A stretch of 64,000 nt of DNA. It comes from Symsagittifera roscoffensis. Lineage: Eukaryota > Xenacoelomorpha > Acoela > Convolutidae. Location of the stretch: the NCBI RefSeq assembly GCF_963678635.1, contig NC_087066.1, forward strand, positions 24,481,012 to 24,545,011. Reading direction: 5' to 3'. The notes below the pieces were generated by a model. It worked only from the letters and a program-made list of their open reading frames with translations, was not told the origin of the DNA and ran no database searches. Each line of letters starts with the position of its first letter. Within the stretch, counting starts at the first letter, position 1. The translations under genes and the position numbers were made by a program. Shown here piece by piece: positions 48,416-59,027 of the stretch.

Positions 48416-49348
48416 AACCTTGAAGTTATTCTTCAAAATCATTTCAGGCGCTAAACAAAATTATTAATATACAATAACGATTGATAAAAAGATCTAAGAT
48501 CGTTTTCCTAAAACTCTGCAGTAATATACAAAACATGTTTGAAAAATATTTATTGAAAAATAAAAAATAAAAATTAGTAGCATGACAATAAATGGTTAGT
48601 AATCATAAATCATCCTGTTGTTCCAGCTCCATCACCTAAAACATAACAGCAATCATAAACCCACTAATATCATCAAAACACTAAATCTTTCCTTTACACA
48701 CATTTAAAATTTTATTAAAACTTAAATTCACTTAATTTTAAAACCAGATCATCAAGGCTTATCCTTGGATCTTAAATCATTTCCTACTTAATTAAATTTC
48801 AAATTTGATCATCAAGGCTTATCCTTGGATCAAACAGAACAACTTTGTTCTCCCCCACCCACTTAATTAGTGTCTAACGACCTCAAACGTCGATTCACTA
48901 CCCAACCCTTTCTAAAGACCTAAGACTAATAGAAATTTTTAAACAAAACTAATCATTCAAATTAGGATAAACAGTGAAGAACTTCGGTTATTCATCCTTC
49001 ACTTGACCCCCCCTCTTAACAGACCCAGGATAAATCTTAGACTTAGTAAGTTTAAAATAGTATCTAACGAACTACTCGCGTTCTAATTATACCTGAACCT
49101 TGTGGATCGATTTACTATTCTCCAACCCTTGAACACAATCACTACCCCTAAGTAAGATTAAGTAAGTTAACACCTTAACTTATACTAGCCACGAGAAAGT
49201 AAAAAATCATTCTTCGGAATCGATATACTTTTCTCTCCAACCCTGAACAAATAGACCCAGGTTAAGCTAACCAAAAAATCGTAAGAACTAACAGTTTAGG
49301 AAAATAGAAATCATTTAACAACCTTTTGAATCCGTCATCCTAAACCTT
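48416..49348 (+). promoter_or_regulatory. Long structured leader with repeated motifs
   Basis: More than 900 bases without a sizeable frame. It contains a duplicated hairpin (48747-48771 and 48807-48831). It also has three copies of a motif: TCGATTCACT / TCGATTTACT / TCGATATACT followed closely by CCAACCCT (at 48902, 49122 and 49237). By position this is where retroviruses place packaging, dimerisation and ribosome-entry elements; assigning such a role here is inference. Confidence 0.45.
48747..48831 (+). repeat. Duplicated 25-nt hairpin in the leader
   Basis: The same 25 bases occur at 48747-48771 and 48807-48831, exactly 60 nt apart. Each starts GATCATCAAGG and ends CCTTGGATC around a CTTAT loop, so each can fold as CAAGG/CCTTG extended by GATC/GATC. 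The flanks around each copy differ. Confidence 0.85.
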
Positions 49349-49816
49349 ATGTCATTTAAAAACCTAGGAAATAAACAAACAATCGTTTTACACAATTGTG
49401 AAATAGATAACAAAAAATACGACCTTGTAATCACACCTCATACACAAACAGTTGGATACATTCGAACAAAACGACAAACACTAAAAAGAAAAATAATAAC
49501 GAAACAAAGACAAATAACACGAAAAAGATTTTCAAAAAATCGAAACGCATTTTCAGAATCAGAAACCAACAGTTTAGACGCACTTTACAAACTAAAAGAA
49601 TCAATAGATAAAAATTGCCCACTTCACGATCAATTATATTTTTCTGACTCAGAAACAACTTCAAATTCATCAAAAAGAGGAAAAAGAAGAATAAAAAAGC
49701 AGTATAAACACAAACCAGTACATTTATACAATTGGAATCAACCAATTCGACACATTAATAATTACATATTAACAGTCATCGAACGAAAAAATGAGCTCAA
49801 CGCACACCCCAGGTGA
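49349..49816 (+). CDS. Small basic protein upstream of gag-pol
   Basis: 155 residues, strongly basic, with Lys/Arg clusters (RTKRQTLKRKIITKQRQITR near residues 39-58; SKRGKRRIKKQYKHK near 110-124) separated by a Ser/Glu/Asp-rich stretch. No domain recognised; a nucleic-acid-binding or nuclear-localising role is inference. Its last 26 bases overlap the start of gag-pol, which lies in the +1 frame. An A-run (A AAA AAT) sits just before the gag-pol ATG, but a -1 slip there would meet a TGA, so reinitiation or leaky scanning at the ATG at 49791 is more likely than frameshifting. Confidence 0.6.
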   Translation: MSFKNLGNKQTIVLHNCEIDNKKYDLVITPHTQTVGYIRTKRQTLKRKIITKQRQITRKRFSKNRNAFSESETNSLDALYKLKESIDKNCPLHDQLYFSDSETTSNSSKRGKRRIKKQYKHKPVHLYNWNQPIRHINNYILTVIERKNELNAHPR

Positions 49817-52800
49817 CGAAACCCCAGATGATGATGAAATCTTTCCTTTTATAATAGATGCAACCACTGATAGTGGACGGCATATATTTTGCAAAAATTT
49901 ACTATTAAATTTATTTGAACCCGGAATCAGTCCATGTAAAACAGAGTTCCCAGATGTAAAAATCAAAAGACAAATCATAGACCACTACTTAAAAGATATA
50001 TGCAACATAACACAACAGTATGGAATCTACTCCATAGAATTCACCTCACCAAACCATAATAATGGAAAATATACAATTCAAACAGACGATCTTGATTTAG
50101 AATTTTCAAAAGTTTTTTCAGAATATATAAAAAGCATCCAATATCATAACTCACAAAGAGCAAACTCCATATTCACCAATGAAGTTTTCGCAATAATATA
50201 TAGTTATATTTCGATATTAGAAAACGAAATCCCAATAACAAATGTCTCACCGACAGAAACATCTAAACATTTAAGAGTACGACATGAAATCACACTACTC
50301 TCTAGTTATTTAAACATCATTAAAGAAAATTTCACGAAAGACGACGTTTCACAACATACAAAACACGATCTACAAAAAATTTTGGCATGGTTCATAATAG
50401 ATTATTTCACACACAATATTGATTTAATTGCACAAGCAAGAAAAAATTTTAGACCCCAAAACTCGAACGATGATACCGCTATCACAGAACAATCAGATTA
50501 TGTTTGGGCCCCCGAATGGTCTCATCCCGCATTTATAAGCTTCCCACAATCAATCTCAAGTCAAGCAATAAGTACGATATCTTACATAAGAGATTATGTA
50601 AAAATAATACCATTCACCATTGATGCAACACCATTAAACTATAATACATTTTTGCCCGATACACAAAATAATAGTTTAAACTCTACAGTCATACACAATG
50701 AAAACCTCAATGGAACTAGGAATCTTACTCAACAAGATATCCAGACACCATCACACTTCATAAATGAAGAAATTGTACACACAACAACTACACAACAAAG
50801 TATTTCACCAATACGCCCAAATTTAACAACAACAAGAAATACAAATCCTTCACAAACACAGGTAACCTTACAATCAACCGTTAAACCTTCGGTTGCCCCT
50901 AAATATTCACATATGGATTACCAAACATACAGACCCATGACAATACCATCAAAAACACGCAAAACATTCACTAGAAACAACTTTACAGACCATAATTATA
51001 ATTATACACATCCATCAAAAACATATAATCAACCACAAAGAAATTTTAACCAATATACAAGATCTCGAAATTGGGATAACCCAATGACCCAACCTAATTC
51101 AATAAATTTCCAAACAAATCCTCCACAGGATCACAGTGAAAATTACCCATTTTTTCAACAAAATAAAAATAAAAAACAGACATCTTATCAAATGGATTAT
51201 TTATCCTCAGATGATGATTTCTTACAACCAGATATATTTGCACCAAATACTCAAGAATATCGTAGACAAGGAATACAGAGAACACGTACAAATCATAGAA
51301 ATTTTTCTCCACAATCAATAGATGCACAACATCAACAACCAATTCAACAACAAAATCTAATTAATACACAATCTTTTCAACCAATTCAACAACAAAATCC
51401 AATGACTGCACACTCGTATCAACCATCACAAATGCAAAATGAAATACCACTCCCATATTATCTCCAACAACATGAAATAACAAGAAACCAACTTTCAAAT
51501 TTTTCTCAAATGCCAAATGCAGCAGAATCATTACAAATGACAATGAATCCATACCTTATGGGTGGATCATCAATAACATCAAACAAACCTTTAATGGTTT
51601 TCACAGAAACAGACCCTGAATACTCTGTAGAAGATTATTTAAATGCAGTAACAGCAAACCTGATTTTAAATATTGGACCTGAACCAATTAATACGCCACT
51701 ACATCAAAACTGGATACATCGACGCACAGCGTTAATACAAACAACCTTAGATGGCGCAGCCCAAAAATGGTTTTCAGTACTACCTCTAGAAATAAAATCA
51801 AACTGGAAAAGGTTTACACAGGAATTTTCAAAAATGTTTGACTCCGAAAGAAACAAACAACAACAAAGAGTTTTATGTAATGAAATTCGCAGATTACCAA
51901 ACGAAACCATCAAGCAATTAGCAGTACGAATCGAAACACTAGTTCGAAAAGCATATTCACTAAATACACACGACTATAAAAACACAAAGATGACAGAAAT
52001 CTTAATGATGACCTTAACACCACAATTAAGGAAAATAGCAATAAAAAAGATAGCATCCCATCCTTCTTCAATTCGAGAACCCGATTTAGATTTTCGAAAA
52101 CTAGTAGACAAATTAGAACAAGCAGAAATCACGATGAAACTAGAAGAAACGGAAAATCTGAAATTACAATACGTTAACAGAATTGAAACGACTCCCACTA
52201 ATATTAATAATATACAGGAATCAGAGACAGACCTCGTTGAAAAAATCACTGAAATACTCAATATTTACGAAAAGAACCCAAACTTTAAAGGCAAACCATC
52301 TTTCAAAAAATGGTGTAATTATTGCCGACGATACGGACATAGTATTTCCGAATGTAGACAAAAACAGCAAGACAATCAAAATAAACCTCAAAAATATAAA
52401 GAACCAAATAAATCATTCCATCAATACATGAAAAAAGATCAAAACCTACCGAACAAAACAGTCTACAGCAACAACAGTTCAGGAAAACCACTCCCGAACA
52501 ATACAAATTATACAAGAAATCAATCACCATATAACTCAAGTTATAGAGGAAGATCACCAGAACGAAGAAACACGCATAATTCATCACAAAATCACTACAA
52601 TAGACCAAATAGTCGAAATAACTACTCCAGATCACATTCAAATACACAACGATTTGTTTCTAGAACTAATTCCCAATCAAGAAATAACTACTATCCAAAC
52701 AACCAATCACGAAATTCATCATACAATAGGAATAGAAACTACTCCTATAATCGAAATAGAAGTTATTCAAACAACCGAAACCAGAATTACCCGAACAATC

Positions 52801-55800
52801 AATCAAGGAATAACTCATATAATAGATCGAACTATAACAGACCAAACAATAATTACCAAAACAGATCGCGAAATAATTCACAGAATCGACACTCAAGTTA
52901 TAATAATCGTTATAGAAATTATTCCCAATCACCACACCGGAATAATAATAACTATAATAATTCTAATAATCGCCACAGAAGTAGTACACCTAAACATCAA
53001 AGACATATTAATCAAGTACAATCTAATCCAGAAACAACATCAGACCCTCCAGGTATTGATGACACAGTAACTGATACGTTACAACTCAATCAAATAAACT
53101 GTACATCATCAGATTCAGAAAGTGATACTGAAAACACTCTTTCTATCAATATGATAAAAGTCGAAAATGACTATGAATCTGTCATATATGAACAACCTTT
53201 TTCATCACACATATATGAAAATCAATCAGAATTTCTTCAAAATTATTACACTACACCCATAAATTCCACACCAACGACGCAAGAAACAAATGAGATTAAC
53301 ACTACAAATCAAACCAATAAAAATATCAAAACAAAATGCTGGAATACAAACCACATTTATCAAAATATACAAAAAGAACAACCCAAAGAAAAAATTTGGA
53401 CAATACCATTTCTCTTAGAAAGCCCAAGAAATAAAGAATTTCAACCACCAGACCTTGAAATAGATTTTTTAATTGATTCAGGAGCAGAATCAAACATAAT
53501 AAACATCCCCACATGGAATGAAATAAAAACTTTACACCCAAAGCTAACACCTCTTGAAACCTCCAGTAAGTTAGCAACAGCACAAGGATCAACATTGATA
53601 AACTACGGAAAAATCCAATTATTTCTCCTCCCCACCAGAACAATGGAGCAAAGCAAAATTTTAAATAAGCCATTTAAACAAATATTCCATATCACTGATA
53701 TTAAATATAATATCATTGGAATACCATTTATTTCGAAGTATATACCAACAATTAACATCCTAAATAGTAAAATATTAATCAAAGATAAATATACAAAAAC
53801 AAAAGAAACATCCTTAACATTTTTTCAAAGATTAAATAAACAACCACCATTCTTTTCAAAATTCTACCCGATATTTAACCAACAAAGAAAACACCTAAAA
53901 CCACTATCAGGAAATATCTATAATTTTTCAATCAAACAAGTTCACCAATATGATAAAGAACAAAACAAACAAAAATTTTATATGTCAGATTTTGAATTCA
54001 AACCTATTCACAAATTTTTCAAAATCACAATCTCATCCATAAAATATTTGAAAAATTCGAATTCAGATATCATTTCCTTACATGTCTATAACAACACACC
54101 TTACCAAGTAACATTACCTTTAGGACTTTTAGGATATTGTGAAACCAACGCTACAATATCACCAATACACGAAAAAGCCTATCGCGTAAATAATATACTC
54201 CAATTACTAGATATTTGCCAATCTACAATTCTTAATGAAGAATTATCTATAAATAATATAATAAGTAACGAAAACAGAAATACGGATTATTTCACAAAAA
54301 CTCCATATTTCAAACCTACATTCAACATAAGTAACTACACAGAGGACCAACAGAAATTTTTAACAATGTTTAATTTCCAACATTTACAAATAACACAAGA
54401 CGAATTCGAAAAGTTAGCCAAACAGCTAATTAAATATTCATCAGTCTATGCAACATCAAAATTCGATGTTGGAAAAATCAGTTCATCACTACATCTCCCG
54501 TTAAAACCAGACGCAGTTTTCAAAAAACAGAGAGCAAGTAAAGTACCAATTCACTTACATGATAAAGTGAACAGATTACTCGATATTTTAGAACAATACA
54601 ACATTATATCACCAGTTAATAAAGAAGAACAACCAAAAGGGAACACATTTATCAACCCCGTTATCATTCTAGCTAAAGGAGAATCATTAAAAATCGTTCT
54701 CGATGCTAGATACCTCAATTCACTTATAGATGAATCAAAATGTAATTGGCCCATTGAACCAATACAAGTTATTTTAACAAAAATAAACGGCAAATACTTT
54801 ACAACCGCCGATATGAATAGTGCATACAATCAAATGCCACTAGATGAGCAATCACGACGTTTAACACAATTTGTTATCGGAAACCAACAATATGAATTCA
54901 ACCGCTTATTCTATGGAATATCCATAGGACCAGCAGCATTTTCAGCTTTTATGAGCAAAATTTTTAGACCACTAATACTCAAGAAAAACGCAATCACCTA
55001 TTTAGACGATGTTTTTATGCAATCACAAACAAAAGACGAGATGTTCAATGTTTTAGAAAAATATCACCAAATACTTCAGAACGAAAATCTGAAGGCCGCC
55101 CCCGATAAATCACACTTCTTTTTGACAAGAGTTAAATTCTTAGGACATAATATAGAAAGAAAAACAATCACTCCATTGAAATCACGCATTGACGCTATTC
55201 AAAAACTTCAACCACCAACAAATAAAAAGAAAATCCAAGAATTTCTTGGAATGTTAAACTTTTTAAGTAAATATGTTTATAAAATGCAATTATATCTACG
55301 ACCATTTTATAACATCCTTAGACAACAAAATAATTTTGAATGGAACACAGAACATCAAACACGATTTGAAGAAATAAAGAAACTTTTAACTGAACAAATT
55401 TCAAACACAATTCCAGATTCAAATCAACCATTTTATGCAATGTGCGATGCTTCGAACTTTGGCATCGGTGCAGCACTATTACAATCACATAATGGTACAA
55501 ATAAAATGAACCTCATATCAGCAAATTCTCGATTATTCACTCAAGCAGAGCTACGACTCTCAACTCTAATGAGAGAATGTACAGCCATAATATATACACT
55601 GACAGAATATGAATTTCTGATACTTGGATCAAAACACCCCACAGTTTTATTCACAGACCATAAACCAATCATCTTTCTCTTTACACAAAAATCTAACCCA
55701 AACCACCGAGTTTACAGATTTCAACTAATTCTAATGAAATTTCCAAACTTACATATAGTTTGGACTGCAGGAAAAAATCTTGCATTACCAGACACCTTAA

Positions 55801-58013
55801 GTCGAAATACACCACCTGAATTACTTACACGAAAAACAACAGTTGAAATACCCAAAAACATAAAATTCTACCTTGCAGAAAACGAAACATCACCCCGATT
55901 GGAATGCAAATATGCAGTAAAAACTGATATTGAACAATCACAAATAAATAGTTTACAACATTTGCCACTTTATTTAGATTGTCAAAATAATCATTATGAA
56001 GTTGATCTACTTGGAACATCAACTTTCAAACCAATCCCATATTCTCAATGGATAAAAAATAACACCCAACAAAAACGAACAAAACAACACCCACCTAAGA
56101 AAGACCATTTTCCACTAATTGAAACAGAAAATTTAACTGATAAAATAAATTTATCAGGACCACAAACAAATGATTCAAAATACACAATAAATCAAGTTTT
56201 TGACCTCCACGACCCACTTGATACAATACCCTTATCTAAATTCGAAATTGAAAACAGTTTTCTCCCTCCAACAGAAACAATTACAATTTCAACACTGAAA
56301 CAATATCAAAATCTTGACCCGATAATTAGACAACTAAAATCATGGCACAAATATAAAACTAAACCTGTCAAGGCAGATTCAACCATTCTAGGAAACAAAA
56401 CACTCCTCCGATACTTTCGCAAATTTAACAACACAACAATTAACGAAAATACAGACCTTTTAGAGTATAACCTGAATGAATCTACAGTTCCCTGTCTCCC
56501 TTTAAGTATGATTCTTATAGCTTTTAATATTTCACATACACAAAATATTAAAGGACACTCTGGATCAGAAAAAACATATTCAAATTTTATACAAAATTTT
56601 TACTTCCCAAATGCACCAATTTGGATAAAAGTACTATGCAATGATTGTATAGTATGTCAACTAAATAAACCTTACCCAAATCAAAAACAAATAGCACAAA
56701 AACAAGATTTTAAAGGACAAAGTTTGTACTTTAATCATCGTATCTCATTTGATACCAAAGGACCAATTTCACCCTCATCCGAAGGAAACTCCTACATTAT
56801 GGTAATTGTTGACGCATTTACACATTATGTAGCACTTAACCCAGTACCACATTGTAACGCTTATTACGCGTACACAACACTCTATGAACACTGGATAGCA
56901 AAATTCGGACTACCAGAAATTTTAGTTACAGACAACGGTACAGAATTCATAAATAATGAAATTATCACACTATGTCATTTATATAACATTAAACACAAAC
57001 CACGTACATCTCATGCACCTTGGACAAACGGCTTAGTCGAAGGTATGAACCGTTCATTACAAGAATATCTTAGATGTATCATCAACGGAAATGATACAAA
57101 ATATACCGAATGGTCAGCAGATGTAAAATTATTTCCCTTAGCATATAATTCACAAATTACGACAACTTTAGGAATGTCACCATACGAAATGGTTTTTAAC
57201 CAAAAGCCACGCAAACCAATAATGTTTACAGCAAATTCTCATAAAAACGCACAAGGTTATTGTCAACCAAATAAAGACTCAATTTGTTATAACCTACCTT
57301 TACATACACACGATGAAGATCATTTTCATCACCCACAAATTCTTAAACTAGCCTCCGGTACACACACCGAATGGATTCTAAATAGAGATAAAAAACACAA
57401 TGAAATTTTTCAAAAAATAACAAAAAAGTTATTACAAAGACAAAACAATAATGAACAAATCAATTCACGTTTTACACCAGCCTCCGAATTAAAAATTGGA
57501 ACATTTGTTTTAATACCTAATTTTAATACTCAAAAGGGAATTTCTAAAAAATTACAACCCCTTCGAAAAGGACCATACCAAATAATTGCAAGACCCACTG
57601 AGGTCACATATAAAATTACCGACTCAAACAAAAAAGAAATCGTTCAACATCGAAACAACCTATTACCTTATTACCCAAAAGAATACGCACTCCGCGAATT
57701 AACTCAATTATATTCTTTCACAGGATTAAAAATCATTCAAAATGAACCACATCTGAAAAACACAGAACAAAATGATAACCCCACCGAAAATCAAAACACA
57801 AAACCAACCGCCACCAAAAACAATACACAAAACCATAAAGAATCCCCAAAACAAAGAAAAAATAGAAAAATGACCGAACAAAGAATACCCCAAGAACAAA
57901 TCGACAAATCAGAAAATCGAAAAACAACAAGACTCCGAAATCAACCACGTAAAAACTATAAAATATTCATCCCCCAATCTAAAATTTTAAAGAAAGTGGA
58001 ATTTCAAAAGTAA
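49791..58013 (+). CDS. Gag-Pol polyprotein, Ty3/Gypsy type
   Basis: 2740 residues in one frame, with no gag-pol frameshift. It should package element RNA, reverse-transcribe it and integrate the DNA. A long N-terminus rich in Gln, Asn and Thr precedes a gag/capsid-like helical region (about 614-786). A CCHC knuckle follows (C842, C845, H850, C855), then an Asn/Ser/Tyr/Arg-rich stretch (about 880-1080). The aspartic protease has LIDSGAES (D1229). The reverse transcriptase has TADMNSAYNQMPL and YLDD (1737-1740). RNase H has CDAS (D1886), E1929 and TDHKP (D1956). The integrase has an HHCC region (H2256, then CNDCIVC) and DD35E (D2321, D2381, E2417), then a GPY/F-like RKGPYQ near 2594 and a Lys/Asn/Gln-rich tail. 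All catalytic residues are present. The gag part is larger than usual for the group. Confidence 0.95.
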   Translation: MSSTHTPGDETPDDDEIFPFIIDATTDSGRHIFCKNLLLNLFEPGISPCKTEFPDVKIKRQIIDHYLKDICNITQQYGIYSIEFTSPNHNNGKYTIQTDDLDLEFSKVFSEYIKSIQYHNSQRANSIFTNEVFAIIYSYISILENEIPITNVSPTETSKHLRVRHEITLLSSYLNIIKENFTKDDVSQHTKHDLQKILAWFIIDYFTHNIDLIAQARKNFRPQNSNDDTAITEQSDYVWAPEWSHPAFISFPQSISSQAISTISYIRDYVKIIPFTIDATPLNYNTFLPDTQNNSLNSTVIHNENLNGTRNLTQQDIQTPSHFINEEIVHTTTTQQSISPIRPNLTTTRNTNPSQTQVTLQSTVKPSVAPKYSHMDYQTYRPMTIPSKTRKTFTRNNFTDHNYNYTHPSKTYNQPQRNFNQYTRSRNWDNPMTQPNSINFQTNPPQDHSENYPFFQQNKNKKQTSYQMDYLSSDDDFLQPDIFAPNTQEYRRQGIQRTRTNHRNFSPQSIDAQHQQPIQQQNLINTQSFQPIQQQNPMTAHSYQPSQMQNEIPLPYYLQQHEITRNQLSNFSQMPNAAESLQMTMNPYLMGGSSITSNKPLMVFTETDPEYSVEDYLNAVTANLILNIGPEPINTPLHQNWIHRRTALIQTTLDGAAQKWFSVLPLEIKSNWKRFTQEFSKMFDSERNKQQQRVLCNEIRRLPNETIKQLAVRIETLVRKAYSLNTHDYKNTKMTEILMMTLTPQLRKIAIKKIASHPSSIREPDLDFRKLVDKLEQAEITMKLEETENLKLQYVNRIETTPTNINNIQESETDLVEKITEILNIYEKNPNFKGKPSFKKWCNYCRRYGHSISECRQKQQDNQNKPQKYKEPNKSFHQYMKKDQNLPNKTVYSNNSSGKPLPNNTNYTRNQSPYNSSYRGRSPERRNTHNSSQNHYNRPNSRNNYSRSHSNTQRFVSRTNSQSRNNYYPNNQSRNSSYNRNRNYSYNRNRSYSNNRNQNYPNNQSRNNSYNRSNYNRPNNNYQNRSRNNSQNRHSSYNNRYRNYSQSPHRNNNNYNNSNNRHRSSTPKHQRHINQVQSNPETTSDPPGIDDTVTDTLQLNQINCTSSDSESDTENTLSINMIKVENDYESVIYEQPFSSHIYENQSEFLQNYYTTPINSTPTTQETNEINTTNQTNKNIKTKCWNTNHIYQNIQKEQPKEKIWTIPFLLESPRNKEFQPPDLEIDFLIDSGAESNIINIPTWNEIKTLHPKLTPLETSSKLATAQGSTLINYGKIQLFLLPTRTMEQSKILNKPFKQIFHITDIKYNIIGIPFISKYIPTINILNSKILIKDKYTKTKETSLTFFQRLNKQPPFFSKFYPIFNQQRKHLKPLSGNIYNFSIKQVHQYDKEQNKQKFYMSDFEFKPIHKFFKITISSIKYLKNSNSDIISLHVYNNTPYQVTLPLGLLGYCETNATISPIHEKAYRVNNILQLLDICQSTILNEELSINNIISNENRNTDYFTKTPYFKPTFNISNYTEDQQKFLTMFNFQHLQITQDEFEKLAKQLIKYSSVYATSKFDVGKISSSLHLPLKPDAVFKKQRASKVPIHLHDKVNRLLDILEQYNIISPVNKEEQPKGNTFINPVIILAKGESLKIVLDARYLNSLIDESKCNWPIEPIQVILTKINGKYFTTADMNSAYNQMPLDEQSRRLTQFVIGNQQYEFNRLFYGISIGPAAFSAFMSKIFRPLILKKNAITYLDDVFMQSQTKDEMFNVLEKYHQILQNENLKAAPDKSHFFLTRVKFLGHNIERKTITPLKSRIDAIQKLQPPTNKKKIQEFLGMLNFLSKYVYKMQLYLRPFYNILRQQNNFEWNTEHQTRFEEIKKLLTEQISNTIPDSNQPFYAMCDASNFGIGAALLQSHNGTNKMNLISANSRLFTQAELRLSTLMRECTAIIYTLTEYEFLILGSKHPTVLFTDHKPIIFLFTQKSNPNHRVYRFQLILMKFPNLHIVWTAGKNLALPDTLSRNTPPELLTRKTTVEIPKNIKFYLAENETSPRLECKYAVKTDIEQSQINSLQHLPLYLDCQNNHYEVDLLGTSTFKPIPYSQWIKNNTQQKRTKQHPPKKDHFPLIETENLTDKINLSGPQTNDSKYTINQVFDLHDPLDTIPLSKFEIENSFLPPTETITISTLKQYQNLDPIIRQLKSWHKYKTKPVKADSTILGNKTLLRYFRKFNNTTINENTDLLEYNLNESTVPCLPLSMILIAFNISHTQNIKGHSGSEKTYSNFIQNFYFPNAPIWIKVLCNDCIVCQLNKPYPNQKQIAQKQDFKGQSLYFNHRISFDTKGPISPSSEGNSYIMVIVDAFTHYVALNPVPHCNAYYAYTTLYEHWIAKFGLPEILVTDNGTEFINNEIITLCHLYNIKHKPRTSHAPWTNGLVEGMNRSLQEYLRCIINGNDTKYTEWSADVKLFPLAYNSQITTTLGMSPYEMVFNQKPRKPIMFTANSHKNAQGYCQPNKDSICYNLPLHTHDEDHFHHPQILKLASGTHTEWILNRDKKHNEIFQKITKKLLQRQNNNEQINSRFTPASELKIGTFVLIPNFNTQKGISKKLQPLRKGPYQIIARPTEVTYKITDSNKKEIVQHRNNLLPYYPKEYALRELTQLYSFTGLKIIQNEPHLKNTEQNDNPTENQNTKPTATKNNTQNHKESPKQRKNRKMTEQRIPQEQIDKSENRKTTRLRNQPRKNYKIFIPQSKILKKVEFQK

Positions 58014-58611
58014 TTTTAACATTATACTTCACAACCTTGAAACCTCCGAAACATTTTTCATTTACATTTTTCAAAATAACATGCTGACAAGTACGCAATA
58101 ATTCTAGTTCAAAATAGACCAATAGGATTCATCCAATCCGTCACTTTCTCTAACTCAAACTAAGACCAATTAGACGAATAATATAGAACTCCAGGCACAT
58201 CTATAACTATAACTTTACGACCTCCAGGTCAAAAATAAGCAAACCACTCCAACTTGACAACTAAAATAAATATCACCATAATACCATACCCCTCCCTTAT
58301 CTAATAACCCAAAGATCAACAATATTTCCCCAACTCAGACCACGAATACCCCCAAAACAAATTTGTTAACTTAGCCTAAAGTAACAAAATTAACATTTTA
58401 ATTAGCCTAAAGTATAAAAATCTCACCATACCCCGGATCATTTGACAAACAAAAATAAAGAAAAAGACGACCTCCCGATCACCATGAAAATTGCCCCCAA
58501 CAATTTTTTACAAAACTCAACCCACTTGTCAAAAAACTAATAAATAATCCGACCACACTTGAAAATCGCCTCAAACAGCAAAAAATATTCGACCAAGAGA
58601 TCATTTCTTAA
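58014..58611 (+). other. Intergenic stretch after pol
   Basis: No frame of note. Contains the palindrome GACCTCCAGGTC (about 58219) and a nearby GACCTCCCGATC, similar in style to the leader hairpins. A splice acceptor for the downstream ORFs could lie here, but I cannot pick one. Confidence 0.35.
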
Positions 58612-58842
58612 ATGCTCTTCTCTCAATCAGTTACTCAAATACTCATAAATCTTAAACATTTTTTTACAATACTTGAAACCTTTATAATATTTCTTTTTGA
58701 TATACTTGAATCTTTTCTAATAATCCTAATCATTTTTTGTAACATTTTTTTAATTTTCTACACTATACTCGAACTATTCCTCCAACTTTCCAAAACCCTT
58801 GATTATATCCACAGGTACGATTTATACAACTTGTCTAAATGA
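58612..58842 (+). CDS. Small hydrophobic protein 1 of the retroelement
   Basis: 76 residues, almost wholly Phe/Ile/Leu-rich from about residue 14 to 60, enough for one or two membrane helices, then a short polar tail. The stop (TGA 58840-58842) overlaps the ATG of the next small frame as ATGA. No homologue recognised. Viroporin-like or accessory membrane proteins of viruses have this size and make-up, but that role is inference. AT-rich sequence can also encode hydrophobic peptides by chance, hence the moderate confidence. Confidence 0.4.
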   Translation: MLFSQSVTQILINLKHFFTILETFIIFLFDILESFLIILIIFCNIFLIFYTILELFLQLSKTLDYIHRYDLYNLSK

Positions 58843-59027
58843 TACGAACAATTTTCAGTAGAACTGATATTTTTTTATTGTTTGTAATTTTCATAACATT
58901 TTTATCATCCCTCATTTTGACAATATGCAAATGTATAAAGAAAGCAATCATCACATTTGCCCTAGCAACAATTTTTCTAATTATTTTTTTGGAAGAATAT
59001 TATAATAAACATAAACCTTCCCACTAA
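58839..59027 (+). CDS. Small hydrophobic protein 2 of the retroelement
   Basis: 62 residues. A helix at about 11-30 (FLLFVIFITFLSSLILTI) is followed by CKCIKK, then a second hydrophobic stretch (about 38-50) and an acidic/polar tail. It starts at the ATGA overlap with the previous frame and itself overlaps the next ORF (58925) by 103 bases in a different frame. Function unknown; a small two-helix membrane protein is the simplest reading. Confidence 0.4.
   Translation: MIRTIFSRTDIFLLFVIFITFLSSLILTICKCIKKAIITFALATIFLIIFLEEYYNKHKPSH

Noticed and set aside
49780-49816. A AAA AAT slippery site suggesting -1 frameshift between the basic ORF and gag-pol
   Set aside because: Gag-pol is in the +1 frame relative to the basic ORF, and a -1 slip would read TGA at once.
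52654-53070. 138-residue Ile/Thr-rich frame inside gag
   Set aside because: It is a shifted reading of the Asn/Ser/Tyr-rich repeat in gag-pol.
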